Shown: positions 1-7,945 of the stretch, piece after piece | How the letters are laid out: each line of letters begins with the position of its first letter | Position numbering within the stretch: position 1 is the stretch's first letter | NCBI GenBank assembly: GCA_947505025.1 | Contig: CANNIJ010000015.1 | Coordinates: 1-19,523, forward strand | DNA length: 19,523 nt | Reading direction: 5' to 3' | Origin: Legionellaceae bacterium | GTDB taxonomy: Bacteria; Pseudomonadota; Gammaproteobacteria; Legionellales; Legionellaceae | The notes under the pieces: generated by a model | Database searches by the model: none | What the model saw: only the letters and a program-made list of their open reading frames with translations | What the model was told of the DNA's origin: nothing | Translations under genes and position numbers: made by a program

Positions 1-558
1 GCCTATTTCCAACACGGTATCACTCGGTTTTAAATCTAATTTTTGGCAAATTACATCCAATTTATGCCTGGATGCTGTCTCTAAATCAGCATTCCCAGTA
101 GGAAATATCGCGCTGGAGTACATCATGTTTTCATCAAGAAATAGACTAAAAAATTCATTACTTAAATCATAATGCTGGGCGATATTACGACGGCTGCCTT
201 TAATATTATTCCGTTTGAATTGATGGATCATCCAGCGCCACCACTTGCCCAGCTTAAATCGGCTTTTTTCTGCATAATTCTGTGTGATTTCATTGCGCAA
301 AAATAACCGTAGCAACGTCGTTAAATCGTCGGTTTCCCAGGTTTTTTGGATAAATGCATCGGCGGCTCCCAAGCTGCCTCCTATGATACTGTCCCAATAA
401 AAATTAGTGGATGTTACTCTAATCACTGCGTTTAATTCAGAAGACGCACTCTGGTCACCAAATGTCCACGATTTTTGGCCATCTTGGATCGTCAAACGGC
501 CAATCTTTAACTTAGAAAGACGCATGAATAATAATTTTTGGGCTATGTTTTTAAGCAT
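1..558 (-). CDS. Cyclopropane-fatty-acyl-phospholipid synthase family SAM methyltransferase (3' part outside window)
   Basis: My own reverse-strand translation gives 186 residues, open to the window edge, beginning MLKNIAQKLLFMRLSKLKIG. About residues 121-145 contain IAQHYDLSNEFFSLFLDENM followed by MYSS, matching the HYDLxNxFF...LDxxMxYS region of CFA synthases. The last visible residues, DTVLEIG, are the start of the SAM-binding motif I. Members are usually about 400 residues, so roughly the C-terminal half is missing. The family transfers a methyl or methylene from SAM to the double bond of an acyl chain in membrane phospholipid, giving cyclopropane or methylated chains. The start at 558 has GAGG about 5 bases upstream, and no in-frame ATG lies between it and the DUF1365 stop 16 bases away. 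It is the last visible gene of the minus-strand lipid operon. Cyclopropanation versus simple methylation cannot be told from the visible half. Confidence 0.88.
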   Translation of the reverse strand, partial: MLKNIAQKLLFMRLSKLKIGRLTIQDGQKSWTFGDQSASSELNAVIRVTSTNFYWDSIIGGSLGAADAFIQKTWETDDLTTLLRLFLRNEITQNYAEKSRFKLGKWWRWMIHQFKRNNIKGSRRNIAQHYDLSNEFFSLFLDENMMYSSAIFPTGNADLETASRHKLDVICQKLDLKPSDTVLEIG

Positions 559-574
559 TGGGGCCTCGTGGGTG

Positions 575-1318
575 CTATGGATGAGAATAAAATGGTGCGC
601 CTTTTAGCCAAGTACGCAAGGATTGCCAATAAATAGCGCTGATAACCTTGCCCGTCATGAAGGGGTAATGAATTAAAGCATGCGCTAGATTTTGACTATT
701 TAGATTCTTTTTTTTCAAATTTAGTTGGGCGGTAAATAATTTTTTTTTGTCCTGAACATTATTCATATGCACATTTAATTGGTTTTTTGGCGTGCTAAAC
801 CACCAATCATAGGTAAGATTCATCGGCATGAGAGGCGAAATATGAAATTCTTTTGGAAAAATAAAATGATGATTATCTTGATTAGTTCTGTCTGGATGTA
901 TTTTTAAAACGTAGCAATGCTGCTCACCCCAAGGTGTATTATTAATTTCAGCAACAATCACCTCTAAATGCCGGCCACTTTTGTCGTAACAATAATAAAA
1001 ACTCACTGGATTAAAACAATAACCCCAATAACGCAAATGAGTAAGCAGACGCACTGGGCCATCCAGGGATAATCCGATACGCTCATACACTAAATCAATG
1101 ACGGATTGCTTTAAGGACAGATTTGGGTCACCAAGATGATCCTTACGATTAAAACAGGCGATATTCCTTTTTTCTACAGACCAAAACCACTGCGATTGGA
1201 ATAATGTGTCTAATTCATCCAAGTCCAGATACATCATAAATACACGATATTGAAATTGGTGAGTAATGTTAGTATATCTCTTATGGGTCACAAGACCAGT
1301 ATAGATTGCGCTATTCAT
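575..1318 (-). CDS. DUF1365 family protein
   Basis: The 247-residue product carries the DUF1365 signatures throughout: HKRYTNITHQFQYRVFMMYL near the N-terminus, RYWGYCFNPVSFYYCYD in the middle, EINNTPWGEQHCY, then KEFHISPLMPM, and a C-terminal stretch ending in WLKGAPFYSHP. Length is normal for the family. Its biochemical role is not firmly established. It is nearly always found beside a COG2907 flavoprotein and a CFA-like methyltransferase, as here, so a step in acyl-chain modification is inferred. The ATG at 1318 lies inside the upstream FAD gene, with an 8-base overlap, which implies translational coupling. The following methyltransferase starts 16 bases after its stop. Confidence 0.9.
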   Translation of the reverse strand: MNSAIYTGLVTHKRYTNITHQFQYRVFMMYLDLDELDTLFQSQWFWSVEKRNIACFNRKDHLGDPNLSLKQSVIDLVYERIGLSLDGPVRLLTHLRYWGYCFNPVSFYYCYDKSGRHLEVIVAEINNTPWGEQHCYVLKIHPDRTNQDNHHFIFPKEFHISPLMPMNLTYDWWFSTPKNQLNVHMNNVQDKKKLFTAQLNLKKKNLNSQNLAHALIHYPFMTGKVISAIYWQSLRTWLKGAPFYSHP

Positions 1319-2555
1319 GGTGCTCTGCCAATTGTCGGCATACAGCTAAGGCACTGTTGACCCCATCTTCGTGAAACCCAAATCCCCAATAAGCCCCACA
1401 AAAATAAATCCCTGACTGAGCATTGAGTTCCTGTTGGCGTGATTGAGCTGCAAGACTGGCTAGCGTATATTGCGGGTGACTATAGGAAAAACGCTGAATT
1501 ATTTTTTCAGGGTCAATTATATTAGCGGCATTGAGCGAAACTAAAAAGGGCACTGAATCTGCAATGCATTGCAATTTATTCATATTATATGTCAAAATGG
1601 CGGGGTTATCCGACGAAATCCTATAGTTCCAACTTGCCCAAGCTCTGGTATACGCCGGCATTAATGTTTCATCTTGGTGCAGGATGACATCATTATCCTC
1701 ATATGAAAAAGACTGCAGAATCTCCAATTCTAGTGGTGTAGGCTGATCCAGTAATCTCAAAGCTTGGTCACTGTGCGTGGCGACCACCACAGCATCAAAA
1801 TGACCAATCTGACCGGTCTCATGATATAAATTAAAACCCTGGGCCTCGCGGCGCAGATTCACAACAGCCGTGTTAATATAGACTTGTTCTTTAAAGGCTT
1901 GAATTAAAGGCGAAATATAACGGGAAGATCCGTGTTTAACAACCTTCCAAGAAATATCCGGCAGCATCTTCAATAATGCGTGATTTTCAAAAAAATGAGC
2001 AACAAAATAAATTGGCATCGCACCGATAGCATCCCTGGGGGAAGACCAAAGTGCTGAAATTAGTGGGTATAAATACAACTCACTAAAATGTGTGTGAAAC
2101 TTATGTTGTTTAAGAAACTGTTGTAGGGTAGTGGAGGTATTCATTGAAACCAATACAATTTTTGCCAAGCGATGAAAACGATTGATTTCTTTCAAAAAAT
2201 GGTAAAACTTAAGACTAAATAAATTTCGTCGGTCGGCAAACAAACCATTTAAAGAGCCTCCTGAATATTGAAAATTCAGTTTGGGATCATAAACACTAAA
2301 GCTCATGTCCGTATCTTGAATATCAACTTTTAGCTCATTCAAAAGATGAGTGAAGTTAGGATAAGTTTCATGATTAAATACAATAAAACCAGTGTCAATG
2401 GCATAATCTTGCTCTGAGGTTGAAATATTAATGGTATGGGTATGGCCACCAACGTAATCCGATGCTTCAAAAACAAATACATCATGTCCTTGTTTTTGAA
2501 GGTAATAAGCACTTGTTAATCCAGAAATACCACTGCCAATAATTGCAATACGCAT
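1311..2555 (-). CDS. COG2907-type NAD/FAD-binding amine-oxidase-like oxidoreductase
   Basis: The 414-residue protein opens with a Rossmann dinucleotide-binding motif GSGISG at residues 7-12, followed by the acidic residue E30 that binds the ribose and then GGHTHT. This is typical of FAD amine-oxidase-like enzymes. The C-terminal flavin-binding part contains CGAYWGFGFHEDGVNSAL from about residue 386. The closest family I recognise is COG2907, predicted NAD/FAD-binding proteins that travel with DUF1365 and CFA-like methyltransferases. In alphaproteobacterial furan fatty-acid loci such flavoproteins accompany methylation and desaturation of phospholipid chains. The substrate here is inferred to be an acyl chain. 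It starts 2 bases after the stop of the short-chain dehydrogenase and overlaps the next gene by 8 bases. Confidence 0.9.
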   Translation of the reverse strand: MRIAIIGSGISGLTSAYYLQKQGHDVFVFEASDYVGGHTHTINISTSEQDYAIDTGFIVFNHETYPNFTHLLNELKVDIQDTDMSFSVYDPKLNFQYSGGSLNGLFADRRNLFSLKFYHFLKEINRFHRLAKIVLVSMNTSTTLQQFLKQHKFHTHFSELYLYPLISALWSSPRDAIGAMPIYFVAHFFENHALLKMLPDISWKVVKHGSSRYISPLIQAFKEQVYINTAVVNLRREAQGFNLYHETGQIGHFDAVVVATHSDQALRLLDQPTPLELEILQSFSYEDNDVILHQDETLMPAYTRAWASWNYRISSDNPAILTYNMNKLQCIADSVPFLVSLNAANIIDPEKIIQRFSYSHPQYTLASLAAQSRQQELNAQSGIYFCGAYWGFGFHEDGVNSALAVCRQLAEHHE

Positions 2556-2557
2556 AG

Positions 2558-3295
2558 TTACCTTAAGAGTGATTTTAGCAGGTGGCTACTAATTTTGGCG
2601 GGTAGCATACTTATAAACCGTGTGATATACAGAAAGAAAGCCGGGACGTAAATATCCAGCTTTTTCTTTTCTATTCCTGCTACGATTGCTTTTGCTGCTT
2701 GTTCAGCAGTAATTAACATGGGCATTGGGAAGTCATTTTTACTGGTTAAAGGTGTTTTTACAAAACCTGGATAAACAATAGACACAGTTATGTTTTCTCT
2801 GGACAAAGATACTCGTAGTCCTTGCAAAAAATTACGTATGGCGGCTTTGCTGGCACCATAAGCTTCTGAGCGAGGAAGACCGAGAAAAGCAACCGCACTA
2901 CTCATGCCAACCAACTGTGGTTTTTTGGAAGCCCTTAATAGCGGAAGGACTGCTTCAACACCGTAAACCATACTTAAGAAATTAGTTTTAATCATGCGTT
3001 CAAAAACATCACTTTTAAATGCGTGCACATCAACATACTCACAATTGCCTGCATTAAAAAAAACAATATCAATGCACTCATAGCGTTGATTTAAATCTTG
3101 GGCTGCAAGCAAATTTGCTTGCCTGTCGGTGGCATCAAAAGCGAGCACATAAGCGCCTGTTTGATCAGCCACCTGTTGCAACGCATCTTGGTTACGGCCA
3201 GAAATAATCAAGTCATATCCTCGGGCTGCCATCTCAAGTGCTACAGCCTTACCGATCCCCGAAGAAGCCCCGGTGATCCACACATGGGTTTTCAT
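2558..3295 (-). CDS. Short-chain dehydrogenase/reductase (SDR)
   Basis: A classical SDR of 245 residues. The cofactor motif TGASSGIG spans residues 8-15, NAG is at 81-83, and N105, S133, Y146 and K150 (in YGASK) form the catalytic tetrad, so the enzyme looks active. The C-terminal segment around YVPAFFLYITRFISMLPAKI is hydrophobic and may associate with the membrane, consistent with a lipid substrate. It probably uses NAD(P)H to reduce or oxidise a carbonyl or hydroxyl, but the exact substrate cannot be read from sequence. Its start overlaps the desaturase stop as ATGA (3292-3295), and the flavoprotein follows 2 bases after its own stop, so it lies in the middle of the lipid operon. Confidence 0.92.
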   Translation of the reverse strand: MKTHVWITGASSGIGKAVALEMAARGYDLIISGRNQDALQQVADQTGAYVLAFDATDRQANLLAAQDLNQRYECIDIVFFNAGNCEYVDVHAFKSDVFERMIKTNFLSMVYGVEAVLPLLRASKKPQLVGMSSAVAFLGLPRSEAYGASKAAIRNFLQGLRVSLSRENITVSIVYPGFVKTPLTSKNDFPMPMLITAEQAAKAIVAGIEKKKLDIYVPAFFLYITRFISMLPAKISSHLLKSLLR

Positions 3296-4206
3296 CCTAT
3301 TTTTCCTCGTTTCATATCCACAGGTCGCAATTCATGAATGATACCTATTTTTGATAAGAACCAAAGCATATAAAAGGTTATGTCTATTTGCCACCAACGA
3401 AATCCTTGACGAACCGAGTGGGGGTAAAAATGATGGTTATTATGCCATCCTTCACCCAGGGTAATTAACGCAAGGAAAAAATTATTGCGACTTTGATCGG
3501 GCGTTTCAAAATCCCGAGAACCCCATTTATGAGAAAGAGAGTTAATGCTGCTCGTGGCATGAAATACACATACCGTTGAAATAAAAAACCCCCAGACAAC
3601 CAACTGTATGCCCGAAGTTTGCATTTCAGGCGCATGATAATAAAAGTATTCGCCCAATGCGTATAAGGTGATCAGTAGTAGTAATGGTGCGTTAACATCA
3701 TAACGATTTAACCATACGAGTTCTGGAAATTTAGCTAAATCCGACACCGCTTTATAATTGGTGCCAAAGGCATCGGCAGAAAAAAACCAGCCAATATGAC
3801 TCCCGAAAAATCCGGCATGATGCGGTGAGTGTGGATCGTGCTGTGTGTCGGCTTGCCTGTGGTGTGATCTATGATGACTAGCCCACCATAAAGGCCCGCG
3901 CTGCCCCGCAGTTGCACCCAAGAAGGCAAAAATAAATTGCCAAATGCGATTCATTTTAAAGGTTTTATGAGAAAAATAGCGATGATAAAAGCCCGTTATA
4001 CAAAACATGCGCAGATAATATAGCCCGATTGCGGTAAAGATAGCTGCCCAGCTAATACCCACCCAATACACAGCAAGACAACCAAGATGTAAGAGTATAA
4101 ATGGAATTGCACGCCAAAGGGTAAAGCGGTTTGATACAAGCTTTTTTTCGGCGGCATCGCTATCAAACCATGCCCATAAAGCCAAGAATAAAGAACCAAG
4201 CCTCAC
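3292..4206 (-). CDS. Membrane fatty-acid desaturase (acyl-CoA/acyl-lipid delta-9 type)
   Basis: The 304-residue integral membrane protein has the three histidine boxes of the di-iron desaturase superfamily: HRYFSH at residues 75-80, HHRSHH at 111-116 and HNNHH at 255-259. Hydrophobic segments at about 34-65, 87-100, 173-190 and 200-220 lie around them. Length and box spacing match bacterial delta-9 acyl desaturases, which use O2 and an electron donor to put a double bond in a saturated chain. Positional specificity is inferred from overall similarity only. It starts 5 bases downstream of the DUF3833 lipoprotein stop and ends in an ATGA overlap with the SDR. Its place in the operon suggests it makes the unsaturated chain that the CFA-like enzyme then modifies. 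Confidence 0.92.
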   Translation of the reverse strand: MRLGSLFLALWAWFDSDAAEKKLVSNRFTLWRAIPFILLHLGCLAVYWVGISWAAIFTAIGLYYLRMFCITGFYHRYFSHKTFKMNRIWQFIFAFLGATAGQRGPLWWASHHRSHHRQADTQHDPHSPHHAGFFGSHIGWFFSADAFGTNYKAVSDLAKFPELVWLNRYDVNAPLLLLITLYALGEYFYYHAPEMQTSGIQLVVWGFFISTVCVFHATSSINSLSHKWGSRDFETPDQSRNNFFLALITLGEGWHNNHHFYPHSVRQGFRWWQIDITFYMLWFLSKIGIIHELRPVDMKRGKIG

Positions 4207-4211
4207 ATTGA

Positions 4212-4751
4212 CTACTCCTTGAAAAAGCTGGCTGTGATTCGACCAATTGGTATGCCAAATTTTTTCATGACGGCATTATTCAAGACCACTTGGTCATTAA
4301 CACGGTATAACCAATCATCCATCGTCACATCGATTGTTTTTCCTTTATAAGGAATTTGAAGTGCGTAAACCATATGAATGGCATTACCGTATTGTTCTCC
4401 ATGCGTAATCCCCGTAACATCATCTGCAACTGCATTAAAATGGTGCGCATCAGTGCGGGTTAATTGCCATTGACGATGCTGTTTTTCTCCGTCGTCGTAA
4501 ATAAAATCTTCGTCTAAGATGCCATGATCCCCGGTCCAGTGCCCATGCATGTCAACAGTAAATCGCCGGCGAACACCGCCTGTATATTTCTGTATTAGAC
4601 CATAGCCTTTAACGTGACCAGTGAAATAGTCTTCCATCATCAAAACAGGGTGATTTTTTTGATAATTCTTGATCTGATTCATGCTGCATCCTTGAAATAG
4701 TAGTGCTGATATACAAACAGTGATGGTGGCCATAAATTTGTAACGTAACAT
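4212..4751 (-). CDS. DUF3833 family lipoprotein
   Basis: The 179-residue product has a basic N-terminus, a hydrophobic core and a Cys at residue 22 in LLFQGC, which reads as a lipoprotein signal (phenylalanine at -3 and glutamine at -2 are not ideal). The mature part matches DUF3833: DYFTGHVKGYGLIQ, RRFTVDMHGHWTG, LDEDFIYDDGE, then DDWLYRVNDQVVLNNAVMKKFG near the C-terminus, a small beta-rich lipocalin-like fold. DUF3833 genes are regularly next to CFA/DUF1365/COG2907 clusters in gammaproteobacteria; its role is unknown, and an acyl-chain binding or envelope scaffold role is inference. GGAAG precedes the ATG by 7 bases. It is the first gene of the operon and diverges from rpsB. I could not find a convincing sigma-70 or ECF promoter in the upstream 150 bases. 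Confidence 0.85.
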   Translation of the reverse strand: MLRYKFMATITVCISALLFQGCSMNQIKNYQKNHPVLMMEDYFTGHVKGYGLIQKYTGGVRRRFTVDMHGHWTGDHGILDEDFIYDDGEKQHRQWQLTRTDAHHFNAVADDVTGITHGEQYGNAIHMVYALQIPYKGKTIDVTMDDWLYRVNDQVVLNNAVMKKFGIPIGRITASFFKE

Positions 4752-4865
4752 GATAGAGCTTCCAAACTGAACGCCGGTAAGTTAATACCTGATTATGCCC
4801 GCACACGCGCATTTCGTCTATGCCGCCGTGCATTTGCGACAGGGCCGGTTCATCACAACAGGTCC

Positions 4866-4895
4866 TTGTGTTTTACCACCAGCTTTTGTTATACT
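4866..4895 (+). promoter_or_regulatory. rpsB operon promoter
   Basis: TTGTGT (4866-4871) and a near-consensus TATACT (4890-4895) are separated by 18 bases. A GC-rich discriminator, TCGCGCG, follows, as is common for growth-rate and stringently controlled ribosomal promoters. A start of transcription near 4902 would give a leader of roughly 108 bases before rpsB. Confidence 0.65.
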
Positions 4896-4916
4896 TCGCG
4901 CGTTACAAATACACAC

Positions 4917-5010
4917 ACGTTTCGTCACATGCGGCGGGGTCTTTCTGGAAGAAATGGTCTTTCAGCGGGTGTTGCATGGGAGACGTGGAGGCCTAACCCT
5001 GGAGATAGTT
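4917..5010 (+). promoter_or_regulatory. rpsB 5' leader, probable S2 autoregulatory RNA structure
   Basis: The leader can fold into a long closed structure. ACGTTTC (4917-4923) pairs with GAGACGT (4980-4986) with one G-U, and CATGC (4928-4932) pairs with GCATG (4974-4978). Inside, TTTCT and AGAAA form a small hairpin with a GGA loop. After the stem comes GTGGAGGCCTAACC and the ribosome binding site GGAGA (5001-5005), 5 bases before the ATG. In Escherichia coli and other gammaproteobacteria ribosomal protein S2 represses rpsB-tsf through a conserved structured leader, so this element very likely does the same. The pairing is read by eye, not computed. Confidence 0.65.
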
Positions 5011-5766
5011 ATGAATGTTAGTATGCGTGAATTGTTAGAAGCTGGTGCCCATTTCGGTCATCGTACACGGTTTTGGAATCCAAAAATGGCATCGTACATT
5101 TTTGACTCAAGAAATAAAGTGCACATTATTGATCTTGAAAAAACACTGGTCATGTTGAATGATGCATTAAATTATATTGGTAAATTATCCAGCAATAAAG
5201 CAAAAATATTGTTTGTTGGCACCAAACGTGCAGCTCAATTGAATATTCGTGAACAAGCTACGCGTTGTGGTATGCCGTATGTTGATCATCGTTGGTTAGG
5301 TGGAATGCTGACAAATTACAAGACAGTTCGGCAGTCAATTTTTCGCTTAAAAGAATTGAAAAAAATGCGTGATGAAGGCTTGTTTAATGGCATGATCAAA
5401 AAAGAAGCTCTGATGTTGACGCGTGAACTAGATAAATTAGAACGTAGTTTGGGTGGTATACAAGACATGGGTGGCTTGCCTGATGCATTGTTTGTAGTTG
5501 ACGTTGGTTTTGAACATATTGCTGTTGAAGAAGCGCGTCGATTGAAAATACCTGTGATTGGAATCGTGGATACAAATAACAACCCAGATCCAATTGACTA
5601 TGTTATTCCTGCGAATGATGACTCGATGCGCGCTGTAGGCTTGTATGTGCGTTGTGTTGCTGATGCTATTTTGGAAGCTAAGATAGTCAATTCTGCAGTT
5701 AAAGCTGTTGCTGAAGTAGTTGCTGAATTAGTTGCGATCGAAAACAAATCTGAAACGGAGAATTAA
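5011..5766 (+). CDS. rpsB: 30S ribosomal protein S2
   Basis: The 251-residue protein begins MNVSMRELLEAGAHFGHRTR and continues with WNPKMASYIF, the standard bacterial S2 opening. It continues with FVGTKRAAQ, DHRWLGGMLTNYKT, GGLPDALFVVDV and PVIGIVDTNNNPD. S2 binds late to the small subunit and is needed for S1 attachment. The reading frame is open upstream to 4795, but the start at 5011 is supported by homology and by GGAGA at 5001-5005; the upstream frame contains the promoter and leader and is not coding. It is the first gene of the rpsB-tsf-pyrH-frr operon, with tsf starting 3 bases after its stop. Length is slightly above the roughly 241 residues of E. coli S2. Confidence 0.98.
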   Translation: MNVSMRELLEAGAHFGHRTRFWNPKMASYIFDSRNKVHIIDLEKTLVMLNDALNYIGKLSSNKAKILFVGTKRAAQLNIREQATRCGMPYVDHRWLGGMLTNYKTVRQSIFRLKELKKMRDEGLFNGMIKKEALMLTRELDKLERSLGGIQDMGGLPDALFVVDVGFEHIAVEEARRLKIPVIGIVDTNNNPDPIDYVIPANDDSMRAVGLYVRCVADAILEAKIVNSAVKAVAEVVAELVAIENKSETEN

Positions 5767-5769
5767 GTT

Positions 5770-6651
5770 ATGTCAATTAATGCTGCGTTAGTTATGGAGT
5801 TAAGAAAGATTTCGGGTGCAGGCATGATGGATTGCAAGAAAGCTTTGCTTGAAACCAACGGCGATCTTGAATTGGCTTTAGTTGAAATGCGTAAAAAAGG
5901 TCAAGCGAAAGCTGCTAAAAAAGCTGATCGAGTGGCCGCAGAGGGTGTGATTGAAATTGCTCGTTCTGCTGATGGTCATGATGTAGTCATGCTAGAGATC
6001 AACAGCGAAACAGATTTTGTTGCTCGAGATCTTAACTTTACTACGTTTGCATCACAGACTGTGCAGTCTGCGCTGCAATCTGGTGTGACGGATGTACAAG
6101 CTTTGTCTCAAGAAATTTTGCCAGGATCAGCACTTACGGTTGAGCAAGCTCGAGAAGAGTTAGTTGCAAAGATTGGTGAAAACATTCAATTACGCCGTTT
6201 AAGTCACTTGCATTCTACAGATGTGACAGGTTTCTACTTGCACGGATCCAGGATTGGTGTTTTGGTTGCTTTACAAGGTGGCGATGAGTCTTTGGCTAAA
6301 GATTTAGCAATGCATATTGCGGCTAGCCGTCCACAAGTTATAAACTCTGATCAAATTGATCCAGCATTAATTGAGAATGAGCGTGTAATCTTTATGGCGC
6401 AAGTTATAGACAGTGGTAAACCACCTGCAATCTTGGAAAAGATGGTAGAAGGTCGGATTGCAAAATTCTTAGATGAAGTTTGTTTGTCAGGTCAAGCGTT
6501 TGTTAAAGATCCATCAATGACAATTGCAGCTTTATTGAAACAAAAAAATGCTAAAGTCTTGGCTTTTACTCGGTATGAAGTAGGTGAAGGGATCGAGAAA
6601 AAACAAGATAATTTTGTAGAAGAGGTCATGGCTCAGGTTCATGAAAAATGA
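5770..6651 (+). CDS. tsf: Translation elongation factor Ts
   Basis: The 293-residue protein has the N-terminal UBA-like domain (MELRKISGAGMMDCKKALLE) and the guanine-exchange motif ETDFVARD at about residues 79-86. Two core subdomains follow, containing LAMHIAASRPQ. It is the nucleotide exchange factor that recycles EF-Tu from GDP to GTP in the cytoplasm. GGAG lies 8 bases before the ATG. Its TGA overlaps the pyrH start as ATGA. Length matches the usual EF-Ts of about 283-295 residues. Confidence 0.98.
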   Translation: MSINAALVMELRKISGAGMMDCKKALLETNGDLELALVEMRKKGQAKAAKKADRVAAEGVIEIARSADGHDVVMLEINSETDFVARDLNFTTFASQTVQSALQSGVTDVQALSQEILPGSALTVEQAREELVAKIGENIQLRRLSHLHSTDVTGFYLHGSRIGVLVALQGGDESLAKDLAMHIAASRPQVINSDQIDPALIENERVIFMAQVIDSGKPPAILEKMVEGRIAKFLDEVCLSGQAFVKDPSMTIAALLKQKNAKVLAFTRYEVGEGIEKKQDNFVEEVMAQVHEK

Positions 6652-7391
6652 TGAATCCTGATGTGCTTGGATTGAAATACAAGCGTGTTCTCTTGAAATG
6701 CAGCGGTGAAGCACTTATGGGCAATGCTGGCTTTGGCATTGACCCGAGTGTGTTAGAGAAAATCGCCAGTGATGTTGCGGCAGTACATGGCATGCAAGTA
6801 CAGTTAGGCTTGGTTATTGGTGGCGGTAACCTATTTCGCGGTGCAACCTTATCTGCAGCTGGTTTGGGGCGTGTTACCGGTGATCATATGGGTATGTTAG
6901 CCACCGTTATGAATGCTTTAGCTTTGCGTGATGCTTTAGAGCGTGCGTCAGTGCCGGTGAAGATTATGTCAGCTATTCCTATACAGGGTGTAGTTCCGGC
7001 GTATGATCGCCGTACTGCGATGACTTATTTAGCCAGTGGATTTGTAGTTATTTTTGCTGCAGGCACCGGCAATCCATTTTTTACAACGGATACTGCTGCA
7101 TGTTTGCGTGCAATTGAGGTTGAAGCCGAAGTTGTCTTAAAAGCCACTAAAGTTGACGGAATTTACTCAAAAGATCCGGTGAAATATCCGGATGCAGTAC
7201 GTTATTCGTCATTAACGTATCAGAAGGTTTTAGATGATAAATTGGCAGTTATGGATGCTACGGCAATTTGTTTATGCCAAGAGAATAACATGCCATTACA
7301 GGTTTTTGATCTGGCTGCTCCCCAAGCATTAATCAAAATCATAAATGGTGAACTCATAGGCACAATAGTTGGATCTCAGGGAGTAGAATGA
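6648..7391 (+). CDS. pyrH: UMP kinase
   Basis: The 247-residue protein of the amino-acid kinase fold phosphorylates UMP to UDP with ATP, the committed step for pyrimidine nucleotides. Visible motifs are LLKCSGEALMG near the N-terminus, VIGGGNLFRG, the UMP-binding GTGNPFFTTDTAA, and KATKVDGIYSKDP. The start overlaps the tsf stop; either of two tandem ATG codons (6648 or 6651) could be used. Bacterial UMP kinases are hexamers usually regulated by GTP and UTP. This is the canonical third gene of the operon, and it overlaps frr by 4 bases. Confidence 0.97.
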   Translation: MMNPDVLGLKYKRVLLKCSGEALMGNAGFGIDPSVLEKIASDVAAVHGMQVQLGLVIGGGNLFRGATLSAAGLGRVTGDHMGMLATVMNALALRDALERASVPVKIMSAIPIQGVVPAYDRRTAMTYLASGFVVIFAAGTGNPFFTTDTAACLRAIEVEAEVVLKATKVDGIYSKDPVKYPDAVRYSSLTYQKVLDDKLAVMDATAICLCQENNMPLQVFDLAAPQALIKIINGELIGTIVGSQGVE

Positions 7392-7945
7392 TGAACGCAA
7401 TCAAACTTGATGCAGAAAAAAAAATGAAAAAGGCTGCAGAGTCTTTGCAGCATGAAATGTCAAAAATACGTACTGGCAGGGCGAATGCTAGCTTATTAGA
7501 TCATGTTCAAGTTGAATATTATGGACAAATGACATTGCTCAGCCAAGTAGCCAATGTTTCAGCTAGTGATGCTCGTACTTTGATCGTGACTCCATTTGAA
7601 AAAAGTCTTACAGCAGTAATTGAAAAAGCCATTTTAACTGCTGATCTGGGTTTGAATCCATCAAGTACAGGAGTGGCGATACGTGTACCCATGCCGGCAT
7701 TGACTGAAGAACGGCGTAAAGAAATGATTAAGATTGTACGTGGTGAAGCTGAGCAAGCCCGGGTTAGCGTGCGCAACGCTCGCCAGGATGCAAATAAAAA
7801 ACTCAAAGAGTTAGTCAAAAGCAAGACGATTACTGAAGATGATGAACGTCGTGCGAATGATGAAATTCAAAAGCTCACAGATAAATACACCGCTGAGGTT
7901 GATGTTTTATTAGCTGCCAAAGAAGCCGAGCTGATGATTGTTTAG
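7388..7945 (+). CDS. frr: Ribosome recycling factor
   Basis: The 185-residue protein is the full family length. It has the conserved segments SKIRTGRANASLLD, VEYYG, LGLNPSSTGVAIRVPMP, LTEERRKEMIKIVRGEAEQA and the C-terminal KEAEL. With EF-G it splits post-termination ribosomes. GGGAG in the end of pyrH serves as ribosome binding site, and ATGATG overlaps the pyrH stop. In most gammaproteobacteria dxr/uppS/cdsA come next; here an unrecognised secreted ORF follows with its likely start inside the last codons of frr. Confidence 0.98.
   Translation: MMNAIKLDAEKKMKKAAESLQHEMSKIRTGRANASLLDHVQVEYYGQMTLLSQVANVSASDARTLIVTPFEKSLTAVIEKAILTADLGLNPSSTGVAIRVPMPALTEERRKEMIKIVRGEAEQARVSVRNARQDANKKLKELVKSKTITEDDERRANDEIQKLTDKYTAEVDVLLAAKEAELMIV

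Noticed and set aside
407..607. Plus-strand 66-codon ORF
   Set aside because: It is antisense to the CFA-family methyltransferase, whose minus-strand frame has clear homology.
4752..4890. ECF (ChrR-sigma type) promoter for the lipid operon
   Set aside because: I looked for TGATC-type -35 elements with a matching -10 before the DUF3833 gene and found nothing convincing.
4795..5010. In-frame N-terminal extension of rpsB of 72 codons
   Set aside because: It contains the likely promoter and the structured leader, and S2 homology and the ribosome binding site put the start at 5011.
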